From positions 62,001 through 126,000 of the forward strand of contig JACQFD010000028.1 in assembly GCA_016200225.1 (NCBI GenBank): a stretch of DNA of 64,000 nt. Reading direction: 5' to 3'. The position numbers and the translations under genes were made by a program. The stretch's first letter is position 1. Each line of letters opens with the position of its first letter. Shown here piece after piece: positions 36,784 through 46,029 of the stretch. The DNA comes from Planctomycetota bacterium. Its GTDB lineage: Bacteria; Planctomycetota; UBA1135; JACQFD01. The notes under the pieces were generated by a model. The model saw only the letters and a program-made list of their open reading frames with translations. It was not told the origin of the DNA and made no database searches.

Positions 36784-38028
36784 GATTCGCAGCGCGGCAT
36801 TTTCTACAAATACGGACGGCGCGAATCGGTGAACAGTTCCATCCGGATCGGTTAAATGTAATGTTCTCTTCAGTACAAAATCGAAGACGACCGGGTCGTA
36901 TTTATATATTTCATTCAACGCACGGCGCTCGTCGGGGGTGATGAGGCCGAGGGATCTTAATTTTCCCGTTCGGACGACAATATTGATCGCGGGAATCGGA
37001 TAATCGGTGCCGTTGACGAGGCGCGAGTGCAGATCCTCGCGGCGCAGAAGTGTAAGGAGCGATTCCGGAGCGCGGTTGCCCTGCGCGATCGCGGAAATGT
37101 CGCCGACGAGGAGCCCGCACCAGCGCGGGTCGTCCATCATCTTAATAAAAAGCCTCCAGTTCTCGATTGTGGGATGTTTACGATCGTCGACGTCGGCCGA
37201 CTCGCCCGAACTGGCGCAGTGCGCGATAATAACTTTAACGCCGCGTTCGAGCGCCGTTCGCAATAATTGTGGATTGCCGAAGCGCGGGTCTGCCTTCACG
37301 TTCACGGCGTGTTCGTCGCCGGCGTGCGCTAGAAGTATCATATTCAATTCGCGCATTCGATCGTAGAAAGGAACGCAGCGCGGATCCGCGGGATCGATTC
37401 CCATCGCGCTGGGCAACCATTTAACAATTCGCGCCCCGGCCGACGCGCATTCTTCCAATTCACGGATCGCGTCGGCGCGATACGGATGAATCGAACAGGC
37501 GGCAATGAACAAATCCGGATGCTCGTCCGCGATTTTCCGAACATAAGCATTGGGAACATAAAACTGCGTTTTCCCGCGATCCGCGCGGCCGTTTTTATCA
37601 TAATACTGATCCATCGCGAGCAGCACCATGCGCCCCGGCTGCTCCCGCGCGCGCGCGACGAGCCGCTCGACGTACTGCGACTCCGCTTGCTCCGCATCCT
37701 CGATCCCCGCCGCGATCTTATATATCAAAAAGCGAACGCGCTCGACGGGATGCAGCCACGACCGTAAATTTGCATTCACATAACAACCGCTCTCCCCTTC
37801 GCCCAATCCGACCAGGTGCGCATGATAATCCAATAATCGACTCTCATCCAAACCAACATAAGCCGCATCGATCAGCGCCCGCGCCTCCGTCGAAAGCGCG
37901 ATCCTCGCCTTGGACGGTTCGCGCGCCGTCGTCCCCGCGAACGGACGAACGACCGCCGCGCAACTATTTATAATAATCGCAAACAGCGCCGATATCAGTA
38001 ATATCGAGAACTTCGATCGACCGCGCAT
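36754..38028 (-). CDS. Amidohydrolase (TIM-barrel) lipoprotein
   Basis: 424 residues. The lipoprotein signal is SKFSILLISALFAIIINSC (C23). The barrel carries metal-type motifs of the amidohydrolase 2 family: DYHAHLVGLG near residue 67, CSIHPYR, LLAHAGDEH, IIAHCASSGES and NGTDYPIPAIN. The family includes decarboxylases and hydrolases acting on ring or lactone substrates; the substrate here is unknown. A lipoprotein location is unusual for this fold. The last eight codons fall in a GGGGACG palindrome, so the native end has probably been replaced by repeat sequence. The next gene upstream is 227 bp away. Confidence 0.82.
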   Translation of the reverse strand: MRGRSKFSILLISALFAIIINSCAAVVRPFAGTTAREPSKARIALSTEARALIDAAYVGLDESRLLDYHAHLVGLGEGESGCYVNANLRSWLHPVERVRFLIYKIAAGIEDAEQAESQYVERLVARAREQPGRMVLLAMDQYYDKNGRADRGKTQFYVPNAYVRKIADEHPDLFIAACSIHPYRADAIRELEECASAGARIVKWLPSAMGIDPADPRCVPFYDRMRELNMILLAHAGDEHAVNVKADPRFGNPQLLRTALERGVKVIIAHCASSGESADVDDRKHPTIENWRLFIKMMDDPRWCGLLVGDISAIAQGNRAPESLLTLLRREDLHSRLVNGTDYPIPAINIVVRTGKLRSLGLITPDERRALNEIYKYDPVVFDFVLKRTLHLTDPDGTVHRFAPSVFVENAALRIGDGSNFPIK

Positions 38029-38054
38029 ATTCGTATTATAGCTAGGAAAAGTGC

Positions 38055-38110
38055 AAGTTCCGGTTGTCTCCGTGTTCTCCGCGTCTCCGCGTGAAACTCT
38101 GAAAAGCGGC
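38055..38110. repeat. Second copy of the CTCCGCGTCTCCGCGTG repeat
   Basis: Positions 38078-38093 repeat the 16-bp CTCCGCGTCTCCGCGT word of the large repeat region at 31103-31210, flanked by TTGTCTCCGTGTT and GAAACTCTG. It lies upstream of the amidohydrolase gene. The frame across it contains FHAETRRTRRQ, a typical false product of this repeat family. The rest of the 38029-38255 gap shows no other clear element. Confidence 0.7.
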
Positions 38111-38255
38111 GTCGAGCGTGTGCCACGCGTTTTGGTGTCAGTCGCGACAGGGCATCCTCTCCGCAGTCGCTGCGCGGCACAGCGGATGCGCGTCCCCGCT
38201 GGCGCCCTCGCGGTTCGCGAAGTAACTTCCGCGCCCTTTTTCCAAAGCCTCCCGC

Positions 38256-38927
38256 ATGTCCCGCTTTCGCCGTTCCGGATCCATCACGCGCTACTTCGTC
38301 GAAGGCGAAGGTGCCGACGTCTCTGACGTATCGTTAATAAAATCGCTCGAGCGCGAACGGTTCAAACCGCTCGAGAACAGCGCGACCGAGACCGAATCCA
38401 TCGGTTGGGTGACGCGCGAGAGCCCCGGGGGTTCGCGATTCGCCGTCGAAGACGTGATCCACGGACATTTCTTAATATTTACAATGCGACACGACCGCAA
38501 GCGCGTGTCGCCGACATTGTTAAAGATACAGATCGCGGGCGATCTGCGCGCGGCGGCGACCGGACGCGCGGAGGGCAAACAAATGCCGCGCGCGCAAAAG
38601 AAACAGATTATCGAGGAAGCGAAACGAAAGTTAACATCCCGCGCGCTGCCGACCGTGGCGCTCACCGACGTCGTCTGGAATTGCGAAAATTCCGAATTGT
38701 ATGTTTTTGCGACGGGCGCGGCGGTCGTCGAGCAGGCGGCGTTGTTGTTTCGCGAAACGTTCAAACGCGACCTCGAACCGGCCTCGATCACGGCAATTTC
38801 GAATCGTTACAAATGGAACGATGCGCAAAAACGCGCGCTCGCCGAACTCTCGCCGTTCGATCTTAAGACTTCCGCGCGCGGCGGCGTCGCGTCGCCCGTC
38901 GGCGCCGATGCGGAGGCCGAGGAATAG
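38256..38927 (+). CDS. rdgC: RdgC-like protein, N-terminal half
   Basis: 223 residues. It aligns from memory with the N-terminal two thirds of E. coli RdgC: SIGWV opposite MGWVPP, then a GHFLIF strand, LLKIQIAGDLRAA, a Lys/Arg-rich helix (AQKKQIIEEAKRKLTSRALP opposite KDSLKDEVLHSLLPRAF), and VWNCENSELYVFATGAAVVEQAALLFRETF opposite the [31 protein letters not shown] segment. RdgC forms a ring on duplex DNA and restrains RecA. The gene stops before the C-terminal part, which is found in the next gene 5 bp downstream. Confidence 0.78.
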   Translation: MSRFRRSGSITRYFVEGEGADVSDVSLIKSLERERFKPLENSATETESIGWVTRESPGGSRFAVEDVIHGHFLIFTMRHDRKRVSPTLLKIQIAGDLRAAATGRAEGKQMPRAQKKQIIEEAKRKLTSRALPTVALTDVVWNCENSELYVFATGAAVVEQAALLFRETFKRDLEPASITAISNRYKWNDAQKRALAELSPFDLKTSARGGVASPVGADAEAEE

Positions 38928-38932
38928 TTACC

Positions 38933-39502
38933 ATGCACAATGATAACAAAAATCGCCGCGAACCGGCCGCTCCGCGCGACGAACGCGCGTTTCTCGGCGA
39001 GGAATTCTTAACATGGCTTTGGTGGCGCTGCGACAGCGGCCGCGCCGAATTCGAAATCGGAAAAGGTGAGAACGTCGGCGTCGCGCTCGACGAACCGTTA
39101 TTGTTAAAATCTGGCGACGACGACGAAAACGGCCGCCGACCCGAGCAAATCATGAAATTCGGCCGGCCCCTTGGCAGTCTCGAGGCGGCCGCGGCACTCG
39201 CGCGGGGCAAGCGCCTCGCGCGCGCAAAACTGATTCTCGGAGACGGCACGCGCGAGTGGAATTGTACATTCGACGCCGAAACCTTCACGTTGCGCGGCAT
39301 CCGGGTTCCCGAGGCCGACGTCGACGAGGACACGGGCGATTCCGCTCTTGAGCGGGCGTCCGGATTCGAGCAGGCGATCCGCTACGTCGACGCGGTTTTC
39401 GGCGTCTTCCTCGCGGATCGCGTTTCGCCCGAGTTTCGCGGCGCGCGTTTGAAGCAAATGAAGGCATGGGCGAGAGAGAAAACGACCGCAAAGATGGGAT
39501 AG
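38933..39502 (+). CDS. RdgC-like protein, C-terminal half
   Basis: 189 residues. An N-terminal FLGEEFLTWLWWRCDSG segment is followed by a region that fits the end of RdgC: LEAAAALARGKRLARAKLIL, WNCTFDAETFTLRGIRVPE and FEQAIRYVDAVFGVFLADRV, opposite the E. coli EITNHIEAGKVVTKLALDW, QFVMCDDGSLKRLKF and FDADFILMTGELAALIQNL stretches. A GAGG ribosome-binding site lies over the stop of the first gene (38917-38927), so the two halves are co-translated. Together they give 412 residues against 303 in E. coli. The pair presumably assembles into one DNA-binding ring. Confidence 0.7.
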   Translation: MHNDNKNRREPAAPRDERAFLGEEFLTWLWWRCDSGRAEFEIGKGENVGVALDEPLLLKSGDDDENGRRPEQIMKFGRPLGSLEAAAALARGKRLARAKLILGDGTREWNCTFDAETFTLRGIRVPEADVDEDTGDSALERASGFEQAIRYVDAVFGVFLADRVSPEFRGARLKQMKAWAREKTTAKMG

Positions 39503-39582
39503 CGGCGAAATGTTGCGGTCGCGTGGACGACAGTAATATGGACGGCACCGTCGATAGGTTGTAGCATTCAAACGCACTCCCC

Positions 39583-41859
39583 ATGAAAACCAACGCCCCC
39601 TTCGTTTTTATTGTCGTTTTTTTCTTAACATTAATCGGAGCCTTCGCGCGGACGGCCGTCGCACAGGGAATCACGGATGTTTCGCCCCCATCCGGGTCGA
39701 TCGGAATTCCGATCACGATCACGGGGACGGGCTTCGGCGCGACGAAGGGAAAAGTATCATTCGAGAGCGCCACTAAGAAAATCGCGATGACGGTCAAGTC
39801 GTGGTCGGACACCGAGGTCGACGGCATCCTCCCCTCGGGCAAGTCCGACTCCTACGCGGTCAAGTTAACTACAAAAACCAAGACCGTATTCACGGCGCCG
39901 TCGAATTATGTCATCAACGCGCCCGTCATCACCGCGATCATGACATTCACCCCGGGCGTCGCGTTTACGGGCGAAATTGCAACATTGGTCGGCGCCGACT
40001 TCGGCGGAAAAAAGGGAACTGTTAAATTCGGAACGGTGGCCGCCAAGATCATTGCATGGGCCGACGAAGCGGTTGTGATTACAGTTCCGAAAGTTAAAGA
40101 TGGAACATACAATGTCCTGCTCACCAATACGATCGGAAGCTGGTTTGTTACGCAACTTGTCGGCACGCCAAACACGGGAACGATTTCGGGAACCGCGGCG
40201 AAGGGAAGCGCGATCGCGAATGCAACCATTTCGGTCGTCGACAAAAAAGGAGGGTCGAAAACGGGCGCCCAGACCGACGCGAACGGCGCGTTCACAATCA
40301 ATGTGCAGGGCCTCGTGCTGCCGTTTTTGATTAAATTAGACGTTCCCGGCGGCGGCGCGCTCTTCAGCGTCGCGGGCCAGGCCGGCGTCGTCAATATCGA
40401 TGGGCTGACCGACCACATCATTAAGATTTGGTACGATTCGCAGGGAAGCACCGCCGCCGCGGCGTTCTCCGATATTCTAAACAATCCGCTTCCCTCGGCG
40501 TCGCAGCTTGAGACGATCAAGCGATTCGTCGAGGACAATATACAGATCTGGCTGACAGGCGCGGGGCTCGATCCGGCGGTTTTCGATTTAATCACGACGC
40601 CGTTCGCGGCGGACGGAAACGGATTCGACGGAGTTTTGAATAAACTTACAGTTCAAGACAACGGCACGAGCCTGACATTACAATTGCAAGATACGCCGCA
40701 GAATCCGACGCTGACGGAGAGCGTTAATATAACATTTGACGTGCCGAATAGCACGGCCACGTCGGCGGCGACGACGACCGGCCCGTCGGGAACGAGCCAG
40801 AGTACGAGTACGATCAATCTCTCGAACGGCTCAGGTACGATCTCGGCAATTGCGGGGATCAACGCCAGCCTCGCGCAGTTTCAATCGATTATTAATACAA
40901 AGGGATTATTACTGAAAAACACCGACCTCACGCCGCTCGCGGCGCCGGGACTCATGAACGAGGGAATGAATGCGTCCGACACGTTCGCGGGATTCGTAAC
41001 CGATATCCGCGGTCTCACGCTGCAGTCCGTACAGGTTACGAAATTAATCTCGATTGACGCGAATGGCGTCGCCGACGTCGAATTTCAAGTTGTCATGTCC
41101 AACGGAACGCAGAGCGAATTGGAAAATGTAAGATTCTTCTTTAAGAAAATCGGAAGCGCGTGGAAATGGCTCGGCGACCAAAAAATCGCGGAGGTGAGCG
41201 CGACATTCGAATTCAATACGGATCTCCCGGGATTCAACCCGCATTTTTCCACTCCTTACAATCGGGTCAACATCGACGTGCGCGCGCCGAAGGGCACGAT
41301 CTCGTCGGTTACGGTTTCGGGCGGCAACGGATTATTTAATAATACAAATGCGATCAAGGACCCGCAGACCGTCATTTTGGATTTCGAGCCCGTTCCGGGC
41401 ACATTTACACAATTCCAGCAAGATGCATTTTTCGCCTCGGGCGATCCGGGTCAGGCGCTCCCGGCAGGGACGCCCATCACCGTGACGATCACGCCGGTTT
41501 CGGGTCCGCAGGTTTCTTATACTTATTATGCGAAGGCGTCGACATCGGAAGTAACGAGCTTGACCGCCCCGACCGGACACACGATGACGGACGCGAAACT
41601 CGGACAGACATTACATATGACATGGACGCTGCCCGTGACGTTCCCGATCTATAGAATTAAGGCGAGCGCGCACGTTCTCTCGCAGAATTTCGAGTGCGAA
41701 GTGGATCCTATCAATCCCATATTCACGACGAGCACGACGTTTGCGGATTTCAACATGCCGGCGCTCTGCAATGGCGAGGCGATCATCAGCGCGAATCTAA
41801 ATCTTTCGTTCGATGGCGTGAACGGCGAGAGAATACAATTCCTGTACAACTTCCAATAA
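39583..41859 (+). CDS. Secreted protein with two IPT/TIG domains and a carboxypeptidase-regulatory-like domain
   Basis: 758 residues with a clear signal peptide (MKTNAPFVFIVVFFLTLIGAFARTAVAQ). Residues about 30-110 and 112-190 are IPT/TIG Ig-like domains (ITDVSPPSGSIGIPITITGTGFG, ITAIMTFTPGVAFTGEIATLVGADFGG). Residues about 193-260 look like a carboxypeptidase-regulatory-like sandwich (GTISGTAAKGSAIANATISVVDKKGG). The remaining 500 residues are Thr/Ser/Asn-rich beta structure of no known family. Probably a surface or secreted protein. The last 5 residues are 9 bp from the convergent cytochrome gene. Confidence 0.82.
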   Translation: MKTNAPFVFIVVFFLTLIGAFARTAVAQGITDVSPPSGSIGIPITITGTGFGATKGKVSFESATKKIAMTVKSWSDTEVDGILPSGKSDSYAVKLTTKTKTVFTAPSNYVINAPVITAIMTFTPGVAFTGEIATLVGADFGGKKGTVKFGTVAAKIIAWADEAVVITVPKVKDGTYNVLLTNTIGSWFVTQLVGTPNTGTISGTAAKGSAIANATISVVDKKGGSKTGAQTDANGAFTINVQGLVLPFLIKLDVPGGGALFSVAGQAGVVNIDGLTDHIIKIWYDSQGSTAAAAFSDILNNPLPSASQLETIKRFVEDNIQIWLTGAGLDPAVFDLITTPFAADGNGFDGVLNKLTVQDNGTSLTLQLQDTPQNPTLTESVNITFDVPNSTATSAATTTGPSGTSQSTSTINLSNGSGTISAIAGINASLAQFQSIINTKGLLLKNTDLTPLAAPGLMNEGMNASDTFAGFVTDIRGLTLQSVQVTKLISIDANGVADVEFQVVMSNGTQSELENVRFFFKKIGSAWKWLGDQKIAEVSATFEFNTDLPGFNPHFSTPYNRVNIDVRAPKGTISSVTVSGGNGLFNNTNAIKDPQTVILDFEPVPGTFTQFQQDAFFASGDPGQALPAGTPITVTITPVSGPQVSYTYYAKASTSEVTSLTAPTGHTMTDAKLGQTLHMTWTLPVTFPIYRIKASAHVLSQNFECEVDPINPIFTTSTTFADFNMPALCNGEAIISANLNLSFDGVNGERIQFLYNFQ

Positions 41860-41868
41860 ATCGCGGGA

Positions 41869-42801
41869 TTATTTAGATTGGCCGATCACCGACGCGGCCT
41901 CGTCGGGCATCACCGGAAACGGTTTGAATAACAACGTAATTTTCGGCGCGGCGCCGCTTTTGATAGTAAATACGAAAGCGCGCGTCTCGTCGGGTTTCAA
42001 CCGGTCGTCCTCGCGCGACTCGCCTTTATTCGGTTTACGAATCGATTGATATTGCGGCGGCGCGCCCTCCGTTTCACATTTGATAACGAAGGACCGCGAC
42101 GGAATTTCGCCCGGAAACTTGTGCCCCGTTTTATTTGTAACCGTCACGGTGGCCGCGCTGTCCGCGATCTTACAATTCCAATCGACGGCTTTTTTGATAA
42201 ATGCCTCGTTGAATCCGCCGTTCGGACCGTGGCTTCGCCCGCGGCGTTCCGCCACTTCGGGCATGTGGCAGTCGGCGCAGCGCGTGCCGGCCGCGTACGC
42301 TTTCGAAGTGTAATATTCCGAAAACGCCGAGTGCGTCGGCTCGTGGCACGGATAACAGGACTCCGCTTTTAATAATAACGGTTCGCGGCGCGGACGGCAC
42401 GGCGCGGCGGGCACGTCGCGCGCCGCGGCGACGCCGTCCTTCAGTCCGTGGCACGATAAGCAATGAACGCCGTCGTCCTGATTATAATTACGATACGCGG
42501 GGCGCGATTCGAGGCCGGTTTCGAGCATCGCGAGCGGGCTGTGGCACGCGCGGCACGGCGTCATCTCGAAGTTTGCAGTAGCGTCTCGAACATTAGTATT
42601 CGTCCATGCGAAATGATGCAGACTCCGCGACCATTCCGCGTACACGTCCGCGTGGCACGCGCCGCAAGCCTCGAGCGACGTTCGGTCGATCTGTAACCAC
42701 GGCGGCCGCGACGCGGCGCGGCTCTCCTGTCGGCGTGGCGTTGCGAACGCGGCCGCGATCATGAATATTACAGCCGGCGCATTCGCTAATTTTCCGCGCA
42801 T
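41869..42801 (-). CDS. Five-haem c-type cytochrome (cytochrome c554-like)
   Basis: 310 residues. N-terminal hydrophobic APAVIFMIAAAFA would direct export. Five haem-binding motifs: CGACH (46-50), CRACH (83-87), CLSCH (114-118), CYPCH (149-153) and CADCH (175-179). The C-terminal 110 residues are beta-rich without haem sites (ATVTVTNKTGHKFPGEIPSR), a module that often follows multihaem c554 domains. It should carry electrons in the periplasm. The start codon lies inside the end of the HEAT-repeat gene (16-bp overlap), so the two are made together. Donor and acceptor are unknown. Confidence 0.85.
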   Translation of the reverse strand: MRGKLANAPAVIFMIAAAFATPRRQESRAASRPPWLQIDRTSLEACGACHADVYAEWSRSLHHFAWTNTNVRDATANFEMTPCRACHSPLAMLETGLESRPAYRNYNQDDGVHCLSCHGLKDGVAAARDVPAAPCRPRREPLLLKAESCYPCHEPTHSAFSEYYTSKAYAAGTRCADCHMPEVAERRGRSHGPNGGFNEAFIKKAVDWNCKIADSAATVTVTNKTGHKFPGEIPSRSFVIKCETEGAPPQYQSIRKPNKGESREDDRLKPDETRAFVFTIKSGAAPKITLLFKPFPVMPDEAASVIGQSK

Positions 42802-45329
42802 TCTTTATATTTTGCGCCGGCTTGCGCCCAATCGAGGCTCTTTCCATAAATCCAGTCGGCGAAATACTCGCGCCCGGTGATCTGTTTCAATGCCCGGTAG
42901 GCGCAATACCGCGTGAAACCGTCCTCATGATACAAATATGGAAGCACGGCCTTCGCCGAAGTTTTTTGTCGCATCCGCCCGAGCGCGATGCACGCGGCGG
43001 GAGCGTGCGCGAAGTCGCCCGCCGCGAGCAGTTCCGCGAGCAGCGGGGCCGAGCGCGAATCTTTAGTTTTTGGAAGATAAAGAATCATGGTGTCGACGAA
43101 CGAGGCTTGCGCGCTTCCGAGCATGGCGTCCATCGTCGGTTGCCTCACGTCGAGCGCGATCGAAAAATAGCGGACCATCGCCTCCTTCGCCGTTTTTTTA
43201 TAATTACTGTCGCGCTTCTTTGAAATAATACTATTCAGCGAACTCGTTAAGAATTGAAGCGCGGCCTTGCGCCATTCGACTCCGAGCGCGCGCTCGAAAA
43301 TCGACCCGTGTTTGTCGCGCAGATCGTTTATAAACTCGACGGCCGCATCGCGCCATACGTGCTCTTCCGCGCCCGAAGCCGCGAGGTCGGCGAGTTTTAT
43401 AATCGAGTTCTCGATGCCTTCCTTAACGATCGGAAGGACGGCCTTCGGCGGCATCAGCGATTGGACAAAATGAAACAATGCGCCGCGCGGAAGCGCGTTG
43501 CGCGAATCCAGAATCTTCAAAACTAACAAAACGGCCGAGGGGTTGTACGGCGGCCGCGTGGAACTGCGCCCGAAATCCATATTATAAAGAAAATCGTCGG
43601 CGAGTTGTCCGATATCCGTAACATCGTCGGCATCGAGGGCCTGCAGCGCGGCGACGCGCATTTCGATCGGCACGGCGGCGCCCGAAATGAGAAGTTTCCG
43701 CGCGAGCGCGTCGCGCTTCGACCCGGGAAGAAGGCGCAGGGCGTAGGCGCGCATCAGCGGAGAATCGATGGAATCGTTGGCGATCGATTCGAGCACGGCG
43801 GCGGAATCTCCGGAACTTCGCGCAAGCCATTCTAAATATTCATATTGAACGTAGGGCGCCACTTCGCCGAGGCGGCTCGAACGCGCGCCCCATCGCCCCG
43901 TCAGCGGCGCGTTCGGCGCGGCGGAATTATTCATATCCGAACGCGGCGACGCCCAATCGAACAATTCTTTTTGCAATTCCGGCGAGGCCCCCGCGAGGCG
44001 CGCGACGGCGACGGCCGCGAGCTGGCCGATGATTTGCGAGCGGCCGTTGTGCGGATCGGGGGCGTCGCCGCCCTGTTCAATCCACTTCGGGCGCACGCTC
44101 CACCGGTTGGGCGAAGTTCGAGCCATATTTAAGATTCGCTCCGCGAGCGCCGAACCTTCGCCGGCAGGCCCGGGCGAACCGATGCGCGCGAGCGCGGCCA
44201 CGCAGCACGGCAGCAGATCCTCGTCCTGCAAATATTTTTTTGTTAATTTAATAATCAGCGGCGTCGCCGCCGGATCCCGGAGTTCACCGAGCGTCTGCAC
44301 GCCGCGCGCGACGAACGGCGGCGACTTTTCATTCTCGAGATACGCGCAGAATTGCAAAACGCGATCCTGCGAGAGCGGCGCGTTCGCAAGCAGCGAAAGC
44401 GCGCGCATCCGCGTCACGGCGTCGCCGCCGGACAGCACGATTTGTAATAATCGCTCGCCCGTCATGCGTCCGTTGAAGAGCGCGAGCGCCGAGACCGCGT
44501 TGCGCCGCAGCGGAATACAACTGAAGGAAGTATAATAATCGACGAAGGGCCCCATTTCGGGACCGAGCATCTCGAGTTTCCTACAAAAATTGCCCGCGGG
44601 ATTGTAGGGACTGGTTCTTAACAATTCTTCGCCGGTAAAACGAAATAACATCTTTTCCTCGGGCGTGCTTCCCTCGGGATAGACCGAGGGAGGAATCCTC
44701 GACGCGTCGACGATGTTCAGCACTTCATTACAAATATCCTTCACCGTCGCCTCGGAAAGCCCGGCGCGCGCCGCGGGCAGCGCCGCGTCGCCGAGTTCAA
44801 TCATGTGCGCCGCCGCTTCCGCGCGCGGCACCTGCTCCGGATGTAACAATACGCGCAGGACCGGAACGAGTCCCACCCAATACAAATTCTCCCATTCCGC
44901 GATCGGAATCGCGCGCGCGGCGCCGCCCGGCGAGCCCGGCGTGTAGCCCGACTTTCCCGGATCGGTCCACGGAATGTGCGACGTCACGTCGACCGTTACA
45001 ATTTCCTCGAGGTTGACGGATCTTAACGATCGAAGATCTGTAACTTGTGTCGTCGCGCGCGGCTCGACGCGCGTTTCGCCCGACGGCGCGCTCGCGGGCT
45101 TCGCCGCGCGCGTCGGCGTCCGCACGGGCGGATACACGGGCGTCAGCACGGGTGTGCCGCGCGCCCAGTCCGTCGGCGGTCCCGCCGGAATATTAACATC
45201 GAGATCGAACAGCCGGGGCGCCACCGCGGGCGCGAGCGCCGCCGCCGCGGCGATCGTTAATAAACAATAAATTCCATGGATGTAGCATTGCCGCGTCCAG
45301 CCTCCAAAACGTTTATTAAATACTATCAT
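42786..45329 (-). CDS. Membrane-anchored HEAT-repeat protein
   Basis: From ATG 45329 (MIVFNKRFGGWTRQCYIHGIYCLLTIAAAAALAP) there are 847 residues; one hydrophobic segment at about 17-37 is a signal anchor. A Pro/Thr-rich linker (about 45-90) leads to alpha-helical HEAT-type repeats through the rest (DAVTRMRALSLLANAPLSQDRVLQFCAYL, CVAALARIG, AACIALGRMRQKTSAKAVLPYL). It ends in a basic, Tyr-rich segment. The last 16 bp overlap the start of the five-haem cytochrome gene, which suggests the repeats scaffold that cytochrome or its partners in the periplasm. Partner is inferred. Confidence 0.8.
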   Translation of the reverse strand: MIVFNKRFGGWTRQCYIHGIYCLLTIAAAAALAPAVAPRLFDLDVNIPAGPPTDWARGTPVLTPVYPPVRTPTRAAKPASAPSGETRVEPRATTQVTDLRSLRSVNLEEIVTVDVTSHIPWTDPGKSGYTPGSPGGAARAIPIAEWENLYWVGLVPVLRVLLHPEQVPRAEAAAHMIELGDAALPAARAGLSEATVKDICNEVLNIVDASRIPPSVYPEGSTPEEKMLFRFTGEELLRTSPYNPAGNFCRKLEMLGPEMGPFVDYYTSFSCIPLRRNAVSALALFNGRMTGERLLQIVLSGGDAVTRMRALSLLANAPLSQDRVLQFCAYLENEKSPPFVARGVQTLGELRDPAATPLIIKLTKKYLQDEDLLPCCVAALARIGSPGPAGEGSALAERILNMARTSPNRWSVRPKWIEQGGDAPDPHNGRSQIIGQLAAVAVARLAGASPELQKELFDWASPRSDMNNSAAPNAPLTGRWGARSSRLGEVAPYVQYEYLEWLARSSGDSAAVLESIANDSIDSPLMRAYALRLLPGSKRDALARKLLISGAAVPIEMRVAALQALDADDVTDIGQLADDFLYNMDFGRSSTRPPYNPSAVLLVLKILDSRNALPRGALFHFVQSLMPPKAVLPIVKEGIENSIIKLADLAASGAEEHVWRDAAVEFINDLRDKHGSIFERALGVEWRKAALQFLTSSLNSIISKKRDSNYKKTAKEAMVRYFSIALDVRQPTMDAMLGSAQASFVDTMILYLPKTKDSRSAPLLAELLAAGDFAHAPAACIALGRMRQKTSAKAVLPYLYHEDGFTRYCAYRALKQITGREYFADWIYGKSLDWAQAGAKYKECAEN

Positions 45330-45428
45330 TGCTGCTTGTTCCAAGCCCTTGTTCGAGCGCCATGGCGCCTCCGCGGGCCACGGCATCCTATCCAACCCCG
45401 GCCATTGCAGTAACGGCCAACCTTTGGG

Positions 45429-45983
45429 TTATTGCGGCGTTACGATAAAAAGCGGGTGTCCGGCGGCGACGGTTTTTCCGGGTTCGACGAGGAGCTTCTT
45501 AACAATTCCCGCCGACTCGGTGCGCACCTCGTTTTGCATTTTCATCGCTTCGAGAATCAAAATCGCGGCGTCCTTTTCGACGGCGTCGCCTTCACGGACG
45601 AGCACGGAAATCACAATTCCGGGCATCGCCGCGGTCACGGTGCGCGGTCCCGTCGCGACGCGCCGCTCGGCCGCGTGCGCCGCGCGCTCGCGTTCGTTTT
45701 CGATACTAATGGGAAAATTTTCGCCCGCGAGGCCAACGTTAAATTCACTATTCGATCCGCGCGCGGCCTCGATCGACGCCGCCCACGAGCGCGTGCCGTC
45801 GAGTATCGAATACTGGCCGAGACCGTCGACTTCGGCATACGAAACGCGCCGTTCGCGCGCCGTTTCGCCCTCGACGGGACTTCCCGATCCGTCGAGTCTG
45901 CGGATCATCGCGAATACTTCTCCGGCGCGGTCTTCGAGCGATACTTCAAATTCGCGTTCGCGGACTTTGACGAAATATTTCAT
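45429..45983 (-). CDS. Biotin carboxyl carrier subunit of an acyl-CoA carboxylase
   Basis: From ATG 45983 (MKYFVKVREREFEVSLED) there are 184 residues; the longer frame to 46190 is an Arg-rich shadow. Residues about 112-184 are a biotinyl domain with K148 in LEAMKMQNEV. Residues 1-90 form a separate N-terminal domain like that of propionyl- or methylcrotonyl-type carriers. Biotin is carried from the biotin carboxylase site to the carboxyltransferase. The gene is 46 bp downstream of the biotin carboxylase gene. No carboxyltransferase subunit is in the window, so the acyl-CoA substrate is open. Confidence 0.92.
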   Translation of the reverse strand: MKYFVKVREREFEVSLEDRAGEVFAMIRRLDGSGSPVEGETARERRVSYAEVDGLGQYSILDGTRSWAASIEAARGSNSEFNVGLAGENFPISIENERERAAHAAERRVATGPRTVTAAMPGIVISVLVREGDAVEKDAAILILEAMKMQNEVRTESAGIVKKLLVEPGKTVAAGHPLFIVTPQ

Positions 45984-46029
45984 GATCTTCGCGCCTTGAT
46001 TAATATATCCATTACAACTGTAAATTGAA

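Noticed and set aside
37995..38180. Minus-strand frame containing FHAETRRTRRQ
   Set aside because: Product of the CTCCGCG repeat copy, not a gene.
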